DNA from: JAKZRT01 sp965247915
Lineage (GTDB): Bacteria; Pseudomonadota; Alphaproteobacteria; Rhodobacterales; Rhodobacteraceae
Direction of reading: 5' to 3'
NCBI GenBank assembly: GCA_965247915.1
Contig: OZ252048.1
Coordinates: forward strand, 310,001-374,000
DNA length: 64,000 nt
The position numbers and the translations under genes were made by a program. Positions 42,089 through 51,887 of the stretch are shown here, in pieces. How positions within the stretch are numbered: position 1 is the stretch's first letter; the number at the start of each line of letters is the position of its first letter. Under the pieces are notes generated by a model that did no database searches, was not told the DNA's origin, and saw only the letters and a program-made list of their open reading frames with translations.

Positions 42089-42274
42089 TCAGGCTGCCGC
42101 GAAACACATTGCCCGTGCCTCGGCAAAAGGCTGCTGCGCGAATGGGTTCTGGCGATTGGACTGGAACGCCGGCGCTTTTGCGTTGCGCTGAAGTTCGTCG
42201 GTATTTCTTTCGGTGACGACCCTGAGCGCAAGGACACGGGCATCGCGGGCTTTGGTGTTGAGAGTGGCAATCAT
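42089..42274 (-). CDS. small conserved-type protein
   Basis: 61 aa, MIATLNTKARDARVLALRVV... ending MCFAAA, basic in the middle and glutamine-rich. A good ribosome binding site (ccggaga, 8 bases upstream of ATG 42274) and its own stop make it a credible short gene. The much longer open frame to 42709 runs through sequence without coding character. Convergent with the carbonic anhydrase (gap 3 bases). Function unknown. Confidence 0.5.
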   Translation of the reverse strand: MIATLNTKARDARVLALRVVTERNTDELQRNAKAPAFQSNRQNPFAQQPFAEARAMCFAAA

Positions 42275-42636
42275 CGGTTTCTCCGGATTGAGGCGGTAAG
42301 TGTACGCAATCACCGAGAAACCAAGGGCGTGCAGGCCCTGAACAATCGCGCCGCCACGACGGGCGGGCGCTGGATGATTGTGCGTTTTAGATTGCGGCGG
42401 TGGCGGCGCTTTGTTGTGGCAAATCAAAGGCAATTCACAAGGCCGCCGCAAAATTGGTAAACAAATGCTGGTTTTGCGCGGTGACTGTTGCGACAAATTC
42501 AAGCGCGCCAACCCGACGTTTCGCGTCAGACTTGCAGCTTGCCGGGAGATGTCGCGCGATTCGCGGACGCCCGGCATGACCGCGACGCGGCCGGTCGTTA
42601 GCCGTTTGTTAACCATGCCCGGACAAAGGTCGGCAT
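42275..42636. other. gene-free stretch
   Basis: 362 bases between two divergently oriented genes. AT-rich patches (ttttgttgtggcaaatcaaa near 42410, and ccgtttgttaaccatgcccg near 42602) could hold promoters. No supported gene or repeat. Confidence 0.4.
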
Positions 42637-43104
42637 ATGCTACGCCGCGACCTGTTCTTACAGATGTCCGAGCCGATGCTGCGCGAAACGGTGAGAATTG
42701 TGCGCGCACGCGACATCACACCGGGCCAGCTGGTCCGAGACCTTCTGGCCTGTGAAATTCGGCGTGACACCCGGGCGTCGAGACCGCCGGCCCGGGCGGA
42801 CGAGAGGCTCGTCGCGCCCTTGCGCGCGCATCTCGCCGGCGATCTGGCTGGCGCGCGGGGATGGGACGACCTTCAACAAAGGCTGCGGACCCAAGGCTTC
42901 TTGCTGCATGCCGCCGGTGGCGGGTTGGCCTTGCACGACTGGCCGGGTGGCAACCGGATCTGCAAGGCATCCGAGCTTGGGTTCAGCTGCGGCCGCCTGA
43001 TGCGCCGGTTCGGCACACCTTTCCCCGGCCATTCACACCGCTCGCTTGCCGACCGGGTTCTGGCCCGCCCGGAACGGGACCCGCAACTGGTCGAGCCGTT
43101 TTAG
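42637..43104 (+). CDS. conserved hypothetical, relaxase-accessory-like
   Basis: 155 aa basic protein. The C-terminal half, GWDDLQQRLRTQGFLLHAAG then GGLALHDWPGG and ICKASELGFSCGRLMRRFG, resembles a small domain found next to or inside mobilisation proteins of Rhodobacterales, but here it stands alone with no relaxase nearby. The N-terminus is rich in Arg. ATG 42637 follows cggcat. The 3' end overlaps the asd gene by 4 bases on the other strand. Function not known. Confidence 0.6.
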   Translation: MLRRDLFLQMSEPMLRETVRIVRARDITPGQLVRDLLACEIRRDTRASRPPARADERLVAPLRAHLAGDLAGARGWDDLQQRLRTQGFLLHAAGGGLALHDWPGGNRICKASELGFSCGRLMRRFGTPFPGHSHRSLADRVLARPERDPQLVEPF

Positions 43105-44123
43105 CCCCGCGCCAGCACCCTTTGCCCCAGGACCTCGGCGATTTGCACCGCGTTGAGTGCTGCGCCCTTGCGCAGGTTGTCCGAGACGCACCACAGGTTC
43201 AGGCCGTTCTCGATGGTCGGGTCCTGGCGGATGCGGGAAATGAATGTGGCGTAATCGCCCACGCAATCGACCGGGGTGGCGTAGCCGCCCGCCTCGCGCT
43301 TGTCGATAACCATGATACCGGGGGCTTCGCGCAGAATATCGCGGGCCTCGTCTTCATCGAGAAAGTCCTCGAACTCAATGTTCACCGCTTCGGCGTGCCC
43401 GACAAAGACCGGGACGCGCACGCAGGTGGCGGTGACCTTGATCGTCTTGTCGATGATTTTCTTGGTCTCGGCGACCATCTTCCATTCCTCTTTGGTGATC
43501 CCGTCTTCCATGAAGCTGTCGATATGGGGGATGACGTTGAAGGCAATTTGCTTTTGAAATGTCTTTGGCGCGACTTCCTGTCCCGGAACAAAGATGCCCT
43601 TGGTCTGCCTCCAAAGTTCGTCCATTCCGTCTTTGCCGGCACCCGAGACCGATTGGTAGGTCGAGACCACGACGCGCTTGATGCGGGCACGGTCGTGCAG
43701 CGGTTTCAGGGCCACGACTAGCTGCGCGGTCGAGCAATTGGGGTTGGCGATGATGTTTTTGTGGCGCACGCCGTCGATGGCCTCGGCATTCACTTCGGGC
43801 ACGATCAGCGGAATCAGCGGGTCGTAGCGGTAGAGCGACGAGTTGTCGATCACCACGCAACCGGCCTTGGCGGCCCTGGGCGCATAGGTTTTGGTCGCCT
43901 CCGCGCCGATGGCGAAAAGCGCCATTTCCCAGCCGGCAAAGTCGAACGTGTCCAGGTCCTTGGTGGTCAGGGTTTTCTCGCCAAAGCTGACCTCGGTCCC
44001 CAGCGACCTGCGCGAGGCCAGGGCGGCCACTTCATCGGCAGGGAACTGGCGTTCGGCCAGAATGTTCAGCATTTCGCGTCCCACGTTGCCCGTGGCACCG
44101 ACAACGGCGACCCTGTACCCCAT
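43101..44123 (-). CDS. asd: aspartate-semialdehyde dehydrogenase
   Basis: 340 aa. N-terminal NADP-binding VAVVGATGNVGREML, catalytic cysteine in NPNCSTAQLVVAL, and active-site His in FVGHAEAVNIEF. It reduces L-aspartyl phosphate to L-aspartate semialdehyde, the branch point to lysine, diaminopimelate, methionine and threonine. Complete, with the length of the proteobacterial enzyme; ATG 44123 fits the conserved MGYRVAVVGATG start. Confidence 0.95.
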   Translation of the reverse strand: MGYRVAVVGATGNVGREMLNILAERQFPADEVAALASRRSLGTEVSFGEKTLTTKDLDTFDFAGWEMALFAIGAEATKTYAPRAAKAGCVVIDNSSLYRYDPLIPLIVPEVNAEAIDGVRHKNIIANPNCSTAQLVVALKPLHDRARIKRVVVSTYQSVSGAGKDGMDELWRQTKGIFVPGQEVAPKTFQKQIAFNVIPHIDSFMEDGITKEEWKMVAETKKIIDKTIKVTATCVRVPVFVGHAEAVNIEFEDFLDEDEARDILREAPGIMVIDKREAGGYATPVDCVGDYATFISRIRQDPTIENGLNLWCVSDNLRKGAALNAVQIAEVLGQRVLARG

Positions 44124-44204
44124 TTGGGCGATTCCTTTTCACTCAGGTTCGGCGCGACTTTTAGTCCGGGCGGAACCTAAGGGAAAGGGTCTATGCGGCC
44201 CGGA

Positions 44205-45254
44205 TCAGGCTGCCAGCAGATCGCGATAGACCGCGATAAGCTGGCGCGCTTCGCGGCCGATGTCGAAATGGTCCAGCGCCCGTAGGCGCCCAGCGCGCGC
44301 CCACGCGTTCAGGCGGTCGGGGTGCAAGATGCAATCAACAAAGGCTTCGGTCAGGGCTGCGGTGTCGCCCGGCGGAACGATGCGCCCGGTTTCACCCTCC
44401 GCGATCAGTTCGTCGAACGCGCCGACATCAGTTGCGAGAACCGGAACACCTGCGGCCATTGCCTCGAGCGGGGTCAGTCCGAAGCCTTCCCACCGTTGCG
44501 GCGCAATAAACAGGTCCAGCACGCGATACCAGTCGGCAATCCGGTCAACCGGCACCTCGGGAAGAAAGTGGATGCGGTCGGCCAGACCAGCCTCGGCTGC
44601 CTCGCGCCTGAGGCTTTCAAGGAACGGTCGCTGTTTCGGCGTCGCCCGCCCTATCACAAGTGCCGTCCAGCCGGGGGCATCTGGAAGCGACGTAATCATT
44701 GTGCGAACAAAATCACCGGTACCCTTTTGCGCGCGGATACGTCCGAAACAGCCAACATAGCGCTGAGACGGATCAATTCCCAGGCGCGCCTTAATATCGG
44801 ATGTGTCATGCGCTGGCGCAAATGCAGCTGTGTCAATGCCATGCCGGATCACGGTCGCCGGGCCATCGAGATAGCTGGCCGATTTCGTCGATGTCGCAAC
44901 CAACCGGTCCATGCGACGGATCAGCCACTTGCTGTATCGCGAGTGATTTCGCTGCGATGCCGAGGTGAATACCAGCCGCAGCCGCCGCCGGAAAATGTGG
45001 CGCAGCACCAGCCCCAAAAGCATCTCGGTGTTGCGCCGCGCGTGCCAGACCCGCCAGCGGTCGCGCGGCAGAAGGAAAAGTCGCCACAGAGGCACTTGCG
45101 GCACGTGCGGCGGAAGGCCGGGTCCGGTTGCCGCAATCGCGATGTCGCGCGCCTGCACCGGCAGCAACCGCACGATCGTCGCGGTTACGCCTGACAGGCG
45201 GCGTTTGAGGTTCGGTGCGATGACGTCAAGGTCGCGGAGCTTGGGGGCATTCAT
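44205..45254 (-). CDS. LPS core mannosyltransferase, LpcC/LpsB-like
   Basis: 349 aa GT-B family 4 transferase. N-terminal blocks VIAPNLKRRLSGVTATIVRL and FTSASQRNHSRYSKWLIRRM are characteristic of alphaproteobacterial core-oligosaccharide mannosyltransferases (LpcC, LpsB). Donor-site motifs: VGCFGRIRAQKGTGDFV and APQRWEGFGLTPLEAMAAGV. It adds a mannose to Kdo of the inner core. ATG 45254 (MNAPKLRDLDV) is preferred; the frame is open to 45332 but that extension is cysteine-rich and not conserved-looking. Confidence 0.85.
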   Translation of the reverse strand: MNAPKLRDLDVIAPNLKRRLSGVTATIVRLLPVQARDIAIAATGPGLPPHVPQVPLWRLFLLPRDRWRVWHARRNTEMLLGLVLRHIFRRRLRLVFTSASQRNHSRYSKWLIRRMDRLVATSTKSASYLDGPATVIRHGIDTAAFAPAHDTSDIKARLGIDPSQRYVGCFGRIRAQKGTGDFVRTMITSLPDAPGWTALVIGRATPKQRPFLESLRREAAEAGLADRIHFLPEVPVDRIADWYRVLDLFIAPQRWEGFGLTPLEAMAAGVPVLATDVGAFDELIAEGETGRIVPPGDTAALTEAFVDCILHPDRLNAWARAGRLRALDHFDIGREARQLIAVYRDLLAA

Positions 45255-45294
45255 TGCGATGTCATCGCATCCGTCGCAATCAACGTCCAGCGCA

Positions 45295-45756
45295 TCACAC
45301 ACCCCGGTCCTTGACCGCCTGCATCGACACATGGGTCGAGGTCGCGCCGACGTAGGGCAGCGCGGATATGGTTTCGCCCAGCACTTGCCGATAAGCCTTG
45401 ATGTCGCTGGTCCGAACTTTCAGCAGGTAATCGAAGGCGCCCGCGATCATGTGGCATTCTTCGATTTCCGCAACATCGCGGACCGCAGCGTTAAAGGCCG
45501 ACAGCGCCGCCTCGGTTGTCGAGGTCAGCTTGACCTCGGCAAAGGCGATGTGGTCGCGCCCCAGCTTGACCGGGTCGAGTATGGCGCGAAATCCGGTGAT
45601 GATCCCGCGCTCGCGCAGCCGGGCGACGCGGGCCTGACAGGGGCTTTTCGACAGACCAACGCGCGCGCTGAGGTCGGTGATCGACATCCTGCCGTCGCGG
45701 GATAATTCGCGGATGATCCTGCGGTCGATCCGGTCGATGTCGCCGTCACTGCTCAT
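45295..45756 (-). CDS. putR: Lrp/AsnC-family regulator of putA
   Basis: 153 aa. Helix-turn-helix at residues about 20-45 (SITDLSARVGLSKSPCQARV), then the RAM ligand-binding domain (IEECHMIAGAFDYLLKVRTS). Divergent from putA with 121 bases between, the arrangement of the proline-responsive activator PutR in Agrobacterium and Rhodobacter. It most likely binds proline and turns on putA. ATG 45756 starts MSSDGDIDRIDR; longer frames upstream run into the putA leader and are rejected. Confidence 0.87.
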   Translation of the reverse strand: MSSDGDIDRIDRRIIRELSRDGRMSITDLSARVGLSKSPCQARVARLRERGIITGFRAILDPVKLGRDHIAFAEVKLTSTTEAALSAFNAAVRDVAEIEECHMIAGAFDYLLKVRTSDIKAYRQVLGETISALPYVGATSTHVSMQAVKDRGV

Positions 45757-45877
45757 AAACACCACTATATCGCCCGGCTTTGGCAGTAACAACGGGGAAA
45801 AATCGCGCGTATTCGCGGTATCAAGGTCAAATGCCCGGGCGATCTGTGCTAGGATCGGGCCGGCGCAAGGACAAACC
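45757..45877. promoter_or_regulatory. putR / putA divergent control region
   Basis: 121 bases between divergent starts. Holds both promoters and presumably PutR sites. A stretch tttggcagtaacaacgggga (about 45778-45797) and tattcgcggtatcaaggtc (about 45808-45826) contain short partial dyads; no consensus was assigned with confidence. Confidence 0.45.
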
Positions 45878-48800
45878 ATGCAATCACCCGACAAAATCCG
45901 CCCCCTGATCTCGGTCGACCGGCTGGCCGACGAGGCTAATGTTCTTGACCGCCTGATAAGCGACCACGGGCCCGATGCCCCGACCCGCGCTCGGGCCGAG
46001 GCGCACGGTGCCGATCTGGTCCGCGCGGTGCGCGGCCACGACACACCCGGTCTGATGGAGGTATTTCTGGCCGAATACGGGCTTTCGACCGACGAAGGCA
46101 TCGCGCTGATGTGTCTGGCCGAGGCGCTGTTGCGCGTGCCCGACGCGCCCACCATGGATGCGCTGATCGAGGACAAGATCGCGCCAAGCCACTGGGGGCG
46201 TCACCTGGGGCAATCGGCCTCGTCGCTGGTCAACGCCTCGACCTGGGCCTTGATGCTGACCGGCAAGGTGCTGAGCGAGGACGAGCATCCCGGCATTACC
46301 AGCGTGCTGCGCGGCGCGGTCAAGCGTCTGGGCGAGCCGGTGATCCGGGTGGCCGTGGGCCGCGCGATGAAAGAGCTGGGCCAGCAGTTCGTGCTGGGCG
46401 AAACCATCGACGCGGCGATCCGGCGGGGCAAGAAGTCGCCCGAAGTCACCCATTCGTTCGACATGCTGGGCGAGGCGGCTTTGACAAAAGCCGACGCTGA
46501 GGAATATTTCATCGCCTATGCTGCGGCGATCGCGCGCCTGGCCAAGGAACCGGCCGCCTCGATCACTGAGGCGCCGGGGATATCGATCAAACTTTCGGCG
46601 CTGCACCCCCGATACGAGGTCGCGCAAAGGCAGCGCGTGATGGACGAATTGGTCCCGCGACTTGTTGAACTGGCCGGTGCCGCGGCGGAAGCGCGGATCG
46701 GGCTGAATATCGACGCGGAAGAGGCCGACCGGCTGGAATTGTCGCTGGATGTCATACAGGCGGCTCTGGCCGACGCGGCGCTGGCGGGCTGGGATGGTTT
46801 TGGCATCGTGGTCCAAGCCTATGGTCAGCGGGCCGGGCGGGTGATCGATTGGTTTCATGCGCTGGCCCGGACGCTCGACCGCAAAGTGACGCTGCGGTTG
46901 GTGAAAGGGGCTTATTGGGACAGTGAAATCAAGCGCGCGCAGGTGGCCGGGCTGTCCGGCTTTCCGGTTTTCACGCGCAAAGTGGCAACCGATTCGGCGT
47001 ACCTGTGCCTGGCAGCCAAGCTTTTGACGATGACCGACCGGATTTTCGCGCAGTTCGCCACCCACAACGCGCATACCATGGCCGCGATCCTCGAGATGGC
47101 GGGCGAGCGCCGTGATTTTGAGTTTCAGCGCCTGCACGGCATGGGCGCGGTGCTGCACGATCTGGTGCGCGCCGACGCGGACACCCGGCACCGGGTCTAT
47201 GCCCCGGTCGGGTCGCACCGCGACCTCTTGGCCTATCTGGTGCGCAGGCTCTTGGAGAACGGCGCGAATTCGTCGTTCGTTCATCAGTTGCTTGACGCGA
47301 GCGTTGCGCCGGAGGCGGCGGCGGCTGACCCGTTCGAGGCACTGCCGATGGTGCTGACCCGTCCGGCACCCGGCGTCGTGTTGCCGGGGCGGATTTTTGG
47401 CAAGGCAAGGGCGAACGCCAAGGGGTGGGAGCTGACCGACGCGCTGGATCTGGCCGCGATCAACGACGCGCGCCGCAGCTTCAAAACCAGCGAATGGATG
47501 GCGGAGCCGCTTTTGGCCGTGGCAACCGGCGGCCTCACGCCGACGCCGGTCACCAACCCTGCGGATCCGACCAAGGTGGTCGGTCAAGTACAATTGGCGT
47601 CGCGCGGCATGGCGGATAGGGCCGTTGACGCGGCCAAGGCGTGGGACGCCGACGTTCCCAAGCGCGCCGAGACCCTGACCCGCGCCGCCGCGCTTTATGA
47701 GGCGCATTCGGGCAAGTTTTTTGCGCTGTTGGCGCGCGAGGCCGGGAAATGCCTTCCCGACGCCGTTTCCGAGTTGCGCGAGGCGGTCGATTTCCTTCGC
47801 TACTACGCAGCGCGGGCCGCCACGCTTGACGCGCCGGCGCGCGGCACCATCGCGGCGATTTCGCCCTGGAACTTTCCGCTGGCCATTTTTACCGGGCAGA
47901 TCGCGGCGGCGCTGGCTGCTGGCAACGCGGTGATTGCCAAACCGGCCGAGGCGACGCCGCTGGTGGCGTTCCGGGCGGTTCAGTTGCTGCACCAGGCGGG
48001 CGTACCGCGCGCTGCGTTGCAGTTTTTGCCAGGCCCTGGGCGCGAGGTCGGTGCGGCGATGGTGGCGAACCCAGCCGTCAGCGGGGTCTCATTCACCGGA
48101 TCGACGGCAACGGCAAAGGGCATCAACCGGGCGATGGCCGACCATCTGGCCCCCGACGCGGCGCTGATCGCCGAGACCGGCGGGCTGAACGCGATGATCG
48201 TCGACAGCACCGCCCTGCCCGAACAGGCGGTGCGCGATATCGTAACTTCGGCGTTTCAATCGGCCGGTCAGCGGTGCTCGGCATTGCGGATGCTTTATGT
48301 GCAGGAAGATATTGCCGAGAGTTTCGCCGAGATGCTGACCGGCGCGATGGACGAGTTAAGGCTGGGCGACCCCTGGGACCTGTCGAGCGACGTCGGTCCG
48401 GTGATCGATGAGGCGGCGGCAAGGTCAATCAATGACTATGTCGCGGCGCAGGGCGACCGGGTCTTGCACCGGTTGGCCGCGCCAGAGACCGGGCATTTCG
48501 CGGCCCCTGCCCTGATCGCCGTGTCCGGGATCGAAGACCTGGAACACGAGGTCTTCGGTCCGGTGCTGCACATCGCGACCTATGCCGTCGACAAACTGGA
48601 TGCGGTTGTCGACGCGATCAACGCGCGCGGTTTCGGGCTGACCTTCGGGATGCACAGCCGCATTGACGACCGGGTGGCGCAGGTGACCGCGCGCCTGAAA
48701 GTCGGCAACATCTATATCAACCGCAACCAAATCGGCGCGGTTGTCGAAAGCCAGCCCTTCGGCGGCGAGGGCCTTTCCGGGACCGGACCCAAGGCCGGAG

Positions 48801-49348
48801 GCCCGCAATATCTGCCGCGTCTGTGCGCGACACCGCGACCCCGGATGGCTGCGCCCGACGCTGGCCCGATGGCTGATGCCAAGGCGGTGCAGTCGGCGCT
48901 GAAGGGACTGGCGGCCAGGCCAGGCCCGCGCGCGACCCAAGACATGCCGGGACCGACGGGCGAGTCAAACCGGCTGAGCCTGTTCGGGCGCGGGGTGGTC
49001 CTCTGCCTTGGCCCCACCGCCGCCGCGGCGCGCGAACAGACCCGCATTGCGCGTAGCACCGGCTGCGCGGCGCTGGCGGTTGCGCCGGGGATGGGCGCGG
49101 GCGAGGGCGTGCCCGGTCTCTTGTCGCCGGAAACGCTGACCGGTCTTCATGGCTTCGATCTGGTCGCTGATTGGTCCGATAACCAGCGTCTGACGCAGGT
49201 CAGGCGGGCGCTGGCAGATCGCGACGGGCCGATTGTTCTGCTTGCCACCGGCTTTGATCTGGCGCGTCTGGCGACCGTGGAGAGGCACCTGTCCATCGAC
49301 ACCACCGCCGCTGGTGGCAATACCCGATTACTGGCGGCGACCGGGTGA
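45878..49348 (+). CDS. putA: bifunctional proline dehydrogenase / P5C dehydrogenase
   Basis: 1156 aa. N-terminal FAD-dependent proline dehydrogenase (TLRLVKGAYWDSEIKRAQ, FATHNAHTMAAIL) then aldehyde dehydrogenase (AAISPWNFPLAIFTGQIAAA, SFTGSTATAKGI, catalytic Cys in SAGQRCSALRML). It oxidises proline to glutamate at the membrane, channelling the P5C intermediate. There is no ribbon-helix-helix DNA-binding N-terminus, so it is the short, non-autoregulating type, matching the separate PutR regulator. ATG 45878 is preceded by gcaagga. The C-terminal 150 residues hold the usual short trailing domain. Confidence 0.95.
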   Translation: MQSPDKIRPLISVDRLADEANVLDRLISDHGPDAPTRARAEAHGADLVRAVRGHDTPGLMEVFLAEYGLSTDEGIALMCLAEALLRVPDAPTMDALIEDKIAPSHWGRHLGQSASSLVNASTWALMLTGKVLSEDEHPGITSVLRGAVKRLGEPVIRVAVGRAMKELGQQFVLGETIDAAIRRGKKSPEVTHSFDMLGEAALTKADAEEYFIAYAAAIARLAKEPAASITEAPGISIKLSALHPRYEVAQRQRVMDELVPRLVELAGAAAEARIGLNIDAEEADRLELSLDVIQAALADAALAGWDGFGIVVQAYGQRAGRVIDWFHALARTLDRKVTLRLVKGAYWDSEIKRAQVAGLSGFPVFTRKVATDSAYLCLAAKLLTMTDRIFAQFATHNAHTMAAILEMAGERRDFEFQRLHGMGAVLHDLVRADADTRHRVYAPVGSHRDLLAYLVRRLLENGANSSFVHQLLDASVAPEAAAADPFEALPMVLTRPAPGVVLPGRIFGKARANAKGWELTDALDLAAINDARRSFKTSEWMAEPLLAVATGGLTPTPVTNPADPTKVVGQVQLASRGMADRAVDAAKAWDADVPKRAETLTRAAALYEAHSGKFFALLAREAGKCLPDAVSELREAVDFLRYYAARAATLDAPARGTIAAISPWNFPLAIFTGQIAAALAAGNAVIAKPAEATPLVAFRAVQLLHQAGVPRAALQFLPGPGREVGAAMVANPAVSGVSFTGSTATAKGINRAMADHLAPDAALIAETGGLNAMIVDSTALPEQAVRDIVTSAFQSAGQRCSALRMLYVQEDIAESFAEMLTGAMDELRLGDPWDLSSDVGPVIDEAAARSINDYVAAQGDRVLHRLAAPETGHFAAPALIAVSGIEDLEHEVFGPVLHIATYAVDKLDAVVDAINARGFGLTFGMHSRIDDRVAQVTARLKVGNIYINRNQIGAVVESQPFGGEGLSGTGPKAGGPQYLPRLCATPRPRMAAPDAGPMADAKAVQSALKGLAARPGPRATQDMPGPTGESNRLSLFGRGVVLCLGPTAAAAREQTRIARSTGCAALAVAPGMGAGEGVPGLLSPETLTGLHGFDLVADWSDNQRLTQVRRALADRDGPIVLLATGFDLARLATVERHLSIDTTAAGGNTRLLAATG

Positions 49349-49650
49349 TCTTGGGTCAAGTATTTGCCGGCCTCCCGCCCGCCAACAAAATAGCAGACCG
49401 CGGACAGATAAGTATTTATGGAAATGTGATAACAGCAAAGGCGCGGTTTGCGGCCAATTTTTTCGGATGAAAATGCTGCAGGCAGTCCAAATGCAAAGTA
49501 TTGCGCGGCGGGTGCCCGATTTACCGGTGGTTACGGGCGAAGGATCGCGCGCGCATTGCCCAAGGCCATTGTTTGCCAGATTGGGCTTGTACAGGGTGTG
49601 GCAAGCGCTAATCTTTTGGCGCGCGACGCATTTGGTCTGGCAGGCGGGTT
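49349..49650. promoter_or_regulatory. putA-rfbD intergenic
   Basis: 302 bases, no gene supported. The right half, with ttgggcttgtacagg near 49581 and gctaatct about 17 bases on, is a candidate rfbD promoter. A short open frame at about 49448 lacks a ribosome binding site. Confidence 0.4.
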
Positions 49651-50505
49651 ATGGATTTATTGATTTTCGGTCAGACCGGGCAAGTTGCGCGCGAATTGGC
49701 GCGGGTCGCGCCGGACGCGCATTTTCTGAGGCGCCAGGATGCTGATTTGGCTGATCCGCCGGCGCTGGCCGCACGCATCCGCACGTTGCGGCCCGACGCG
49801 GTGGTCAACGCCGCTGCCTGGACTGGCGTCGATGCCGCCGAGGATCACGAAGACCAGGCTCTGGCGGTGAACGCGGCGGGTCCCGGGGCCATAGCGCTGG
49901 CCTGCACGGAACTCTCCATTCCTTTGGTGCATCTGTCCACCGATTATGTCTTCGACGGAAACGGCGACGCGCCGTTCCCACCCGACCACGCGACCGCACC
50001 ACTGGGGGCCTATGGGCGAACCAAGCTGGCGGGCGAAAAGGCGGTGCGCGCGGCGGGCGGGGCGCATGCGAACCTTCGGACAAGCTGGGTTTTCTCGGCC
50101 CATGGGGCCAACTTTGTCAAATCGATGCTGCGGGCGTCCGAGACGCGCAAAGACCTGTCCATTGTGGCCGATCAGATCGGCGGGCCGACCCCGGCCAGCG
50201 CCATCGCGGCCGCTTGCGTCACCATCGCCCGGGCGCTGACCGATAACGACAGCCTCGGTGGCACGTACCATTTTTCCGGCGCGCCCGATGTCAGCTGGGC
50301 CGATTTTGCGCGCGAGATATTTCGCCTTGCGGGCAGGCGGGTGAGCGTCAAAGATATTACGACTGCCGATTATCCGACCAAGGCGATGCGCCCAGGCAAT
50401 TCGCGGCTTGATTGCAGCCTGACGCAACGCACATTCGGGCTGTCGCGCCCGGACTGGCGCCTGGGTCTGAGGCGGGTCTTGGAAGAACTGGACGTGATCG
50501 CATGA
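49651..50505 (+). CDS. rfbD: dTDP-4-dehydrorhamnose reductase
   Basis: 284 aa short-chain-type reductase. N-terminal nucleotide site LLIFGQTGQVARELARVAPD, LSTDYVFDG motif and catalytic YGRTKLAGEKAV (YxxxK). It reduces dTDP-4-keto-L-rhamnose to dTDP-L-rhamnose, the last step of the pathway. First of three overlapping genes (rfbD, manB, rfbA); rfbB and rfbC are not in the window. The rhamnose donor fits the RgpF/WsaF-like transferase in the capsule locus. Confidence 0.9.
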   Translation: MDLLIFGQTGQVARELARVAPDAHFLRRQDADLADPPALAARIRTLRPDAVVNAAAWTGVDAAEDHEDQALAVNAAGPGAIALACTELSIPLVHLSTDYVFDGNGDAPFPPDHATAPLGAYGRTKLAGEKAVRAAGGAHANLRTSWVFSAHGANFVKSMLRASETRKDLSIVADQIGGPTPASAIAAACVTIARALTDNDSLGGTYHFSGAPDVSWADFAREIFRLAGRRVSVKDITTADYPTKAMRPGNSRLDCSLTQRTFGLSRPDWRLGLRRVLEELDVIA

Positions 50506-51887
50506 CCCTGACCTGCTTCAAAAGCTACGATGTGCGCGGGCGGCTGGGGGTCGATATCGATGCCGGCATCGCGCGCCGGATCGGGCTGGGGTTTGCGCGG
50601 GTCCTGCGCCCCGGGCAGGTGGTCGTGGGGCGCGATGTGCGCGCCTCGGGCCCCGAGCTTTCGGCAGCACTTATCGAGGGGCTGCGGGCCGAAGGCGTTG
50701 ACGTGATCGACATCGGGCTTTGCGGCACCGAAGAGGTTTATTTTTCCACCGGCAGGCTGAAGGCGGGTGGCGGGATCATGGTCACCGCCTCGCACAACCC
50801 GATCGATTACAACGGCATGAAGCTGGTCGGGCCGTCGTCGCGCCCGCTGGACCCCGAAACCGAGTTTATCGATATTCGCACTGCGGCCGAAGCGGCTGGC
50901 GAGGGTGTGCCCGGCGGCGGCGAGGGCGGCTACACCTATCACGACATGCGCGCGCATTACGCCAGCGCTGTCGCTGACTTTGTTGATGCGGCGGCCCTGG
51001 CACCGCTGAAAGTGCTGGTCAACGCCGGCAACGGCGCCGCTGGCCCGACATTTGACGCCATCGCGGACGAGCTTGCGCGGCGCGGCTCGCCCCTGACGTT
51101 TATCCGCCATTTCTGGGAGGCCGACGGGACCTTTCCAAATGGCATCCCAAACCCGCTGTTGTCTGAGAACCGTGGCGCGACCGAGGACGCGGTGCGGGCG
51201 GCGGGGGCCGATCTTGGTGTCGCCTGGGACGGTGACTTTGACCGCTGTTTCTTTTTCGACCAGAGCGGCGCTTTTGTGGGCGGCGAATATGTCGTGGCCC
51301 TGTTGGCTCAGGCAGCGCTGAGCGACGAGCCCGAGGCGACCATTGTCCACGACCCGCGCATTGTCTGGGCCACGCAAGACATTGTTGAGGCGGCAGGCGG
51401 CAGCGCGGCGGTCTCAAAGGTCGGGCATGCGTTCATGAAAGCGCAGATGCGCCGCACCCGCGCCGTCTATGGCGGCGAGATGTCAGCGCATCACTATTTC
51501 CGCGACTTCTATTACTGCGATAGCGGCATGATCCCCTGGCTGAAGGTGATTCAGCAGATGTCGCGGGCGGGCAAGCCGCTGTCGGAACTGGTGGCCGATC
51601 TGAAGGTGCGGTTTCCGTCTTCGGGCGAGATCAACTTTCGCGTCGGCGATCCGGCAGCAGAAATCGCAAGGCTGCGCGACCTGCTGCGGCCCGATGCGCA
51701 AGAGGTTGACGACCTGGACGGCGTCAGCCTGACTTTCGCCGACTGGCGCATGAACCTGCGCGCCTCGAACACCGAACCATTGTTGCGTCTGAACGTCGAA
51801 ACCCGTGGCGACGCCGATCTGTTGCGCGAAAAAGTGAAATTCATCGAAGGCCATCTGAGTGGATCAGCGGCCGGAAAAGGAAATTGA
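50502..51887 (+). CDS. manB: phosphomannomutase / phosphoglucomutase
   Basis: 461 aa. Phosphoserine loop VTASHNPIDYNGMKLVG, metal-binding WDGDFDRCFFFD, sugar-binding GGEMSAHHYFRDFYY and the phosphate-binding ASNTEPLLRLNVE. It converts mannose-6-phosphate or glucose-6-phosphate to the 1-phosphate, feeding GDP-mannose or, with rfbA, dTDP-glucose synthesis. ATG 50502 overlaps rfbD by 4 bases (ATGA); the longer in-frame start at 50412 is inside rfbD and rejected. Confidence 0.92.
   Translation: MTLTCFKSYDVRGRLGVDIDAGIARRIGLGFARVLRPGQVVVGRDVRASGPELSAALIEGLRAEGVDVIDIGLCGTEEVYFSTGRLKAGGGIMVTASHNPIDYNGMKLVGPSSRPLDPETEFIDIRTAAEAAGEGVPGGGEGGYTYHDMRAHYASAVADFVDAAALAPLKVLVNAGNGAAGPTFDAIADELARRGSPLTFIRHFWEADGTFPNGIPNPLLSENRGATEDAVRAAGADLGVAWDGDFDRCFFFDQSGAFVGGEYVVALLAQAALSDEPEATIVHDPRIVWATQDIVEAAGGSAAVSKVGHAFMKAQMRRTRAVYGGEMSAHHYFRDFYYCDSGMIPWLKVIQQMSRAGKPLSELVADLKVRFPSSGEINFRVGDPAAEIARLRDLLRPDAQEVDDLDGVSLTFADWRMNLRASNTEPLLRLNVETRGDADLLREKVKFIEGHLSGSAAGKGN

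Noticed and set aside
45884..47992. 702-codon minus-strand open frame inside putA
   Set aside because: Antisense shadow of a high-GC gene; arginine/glutamine-rich text without any domain.
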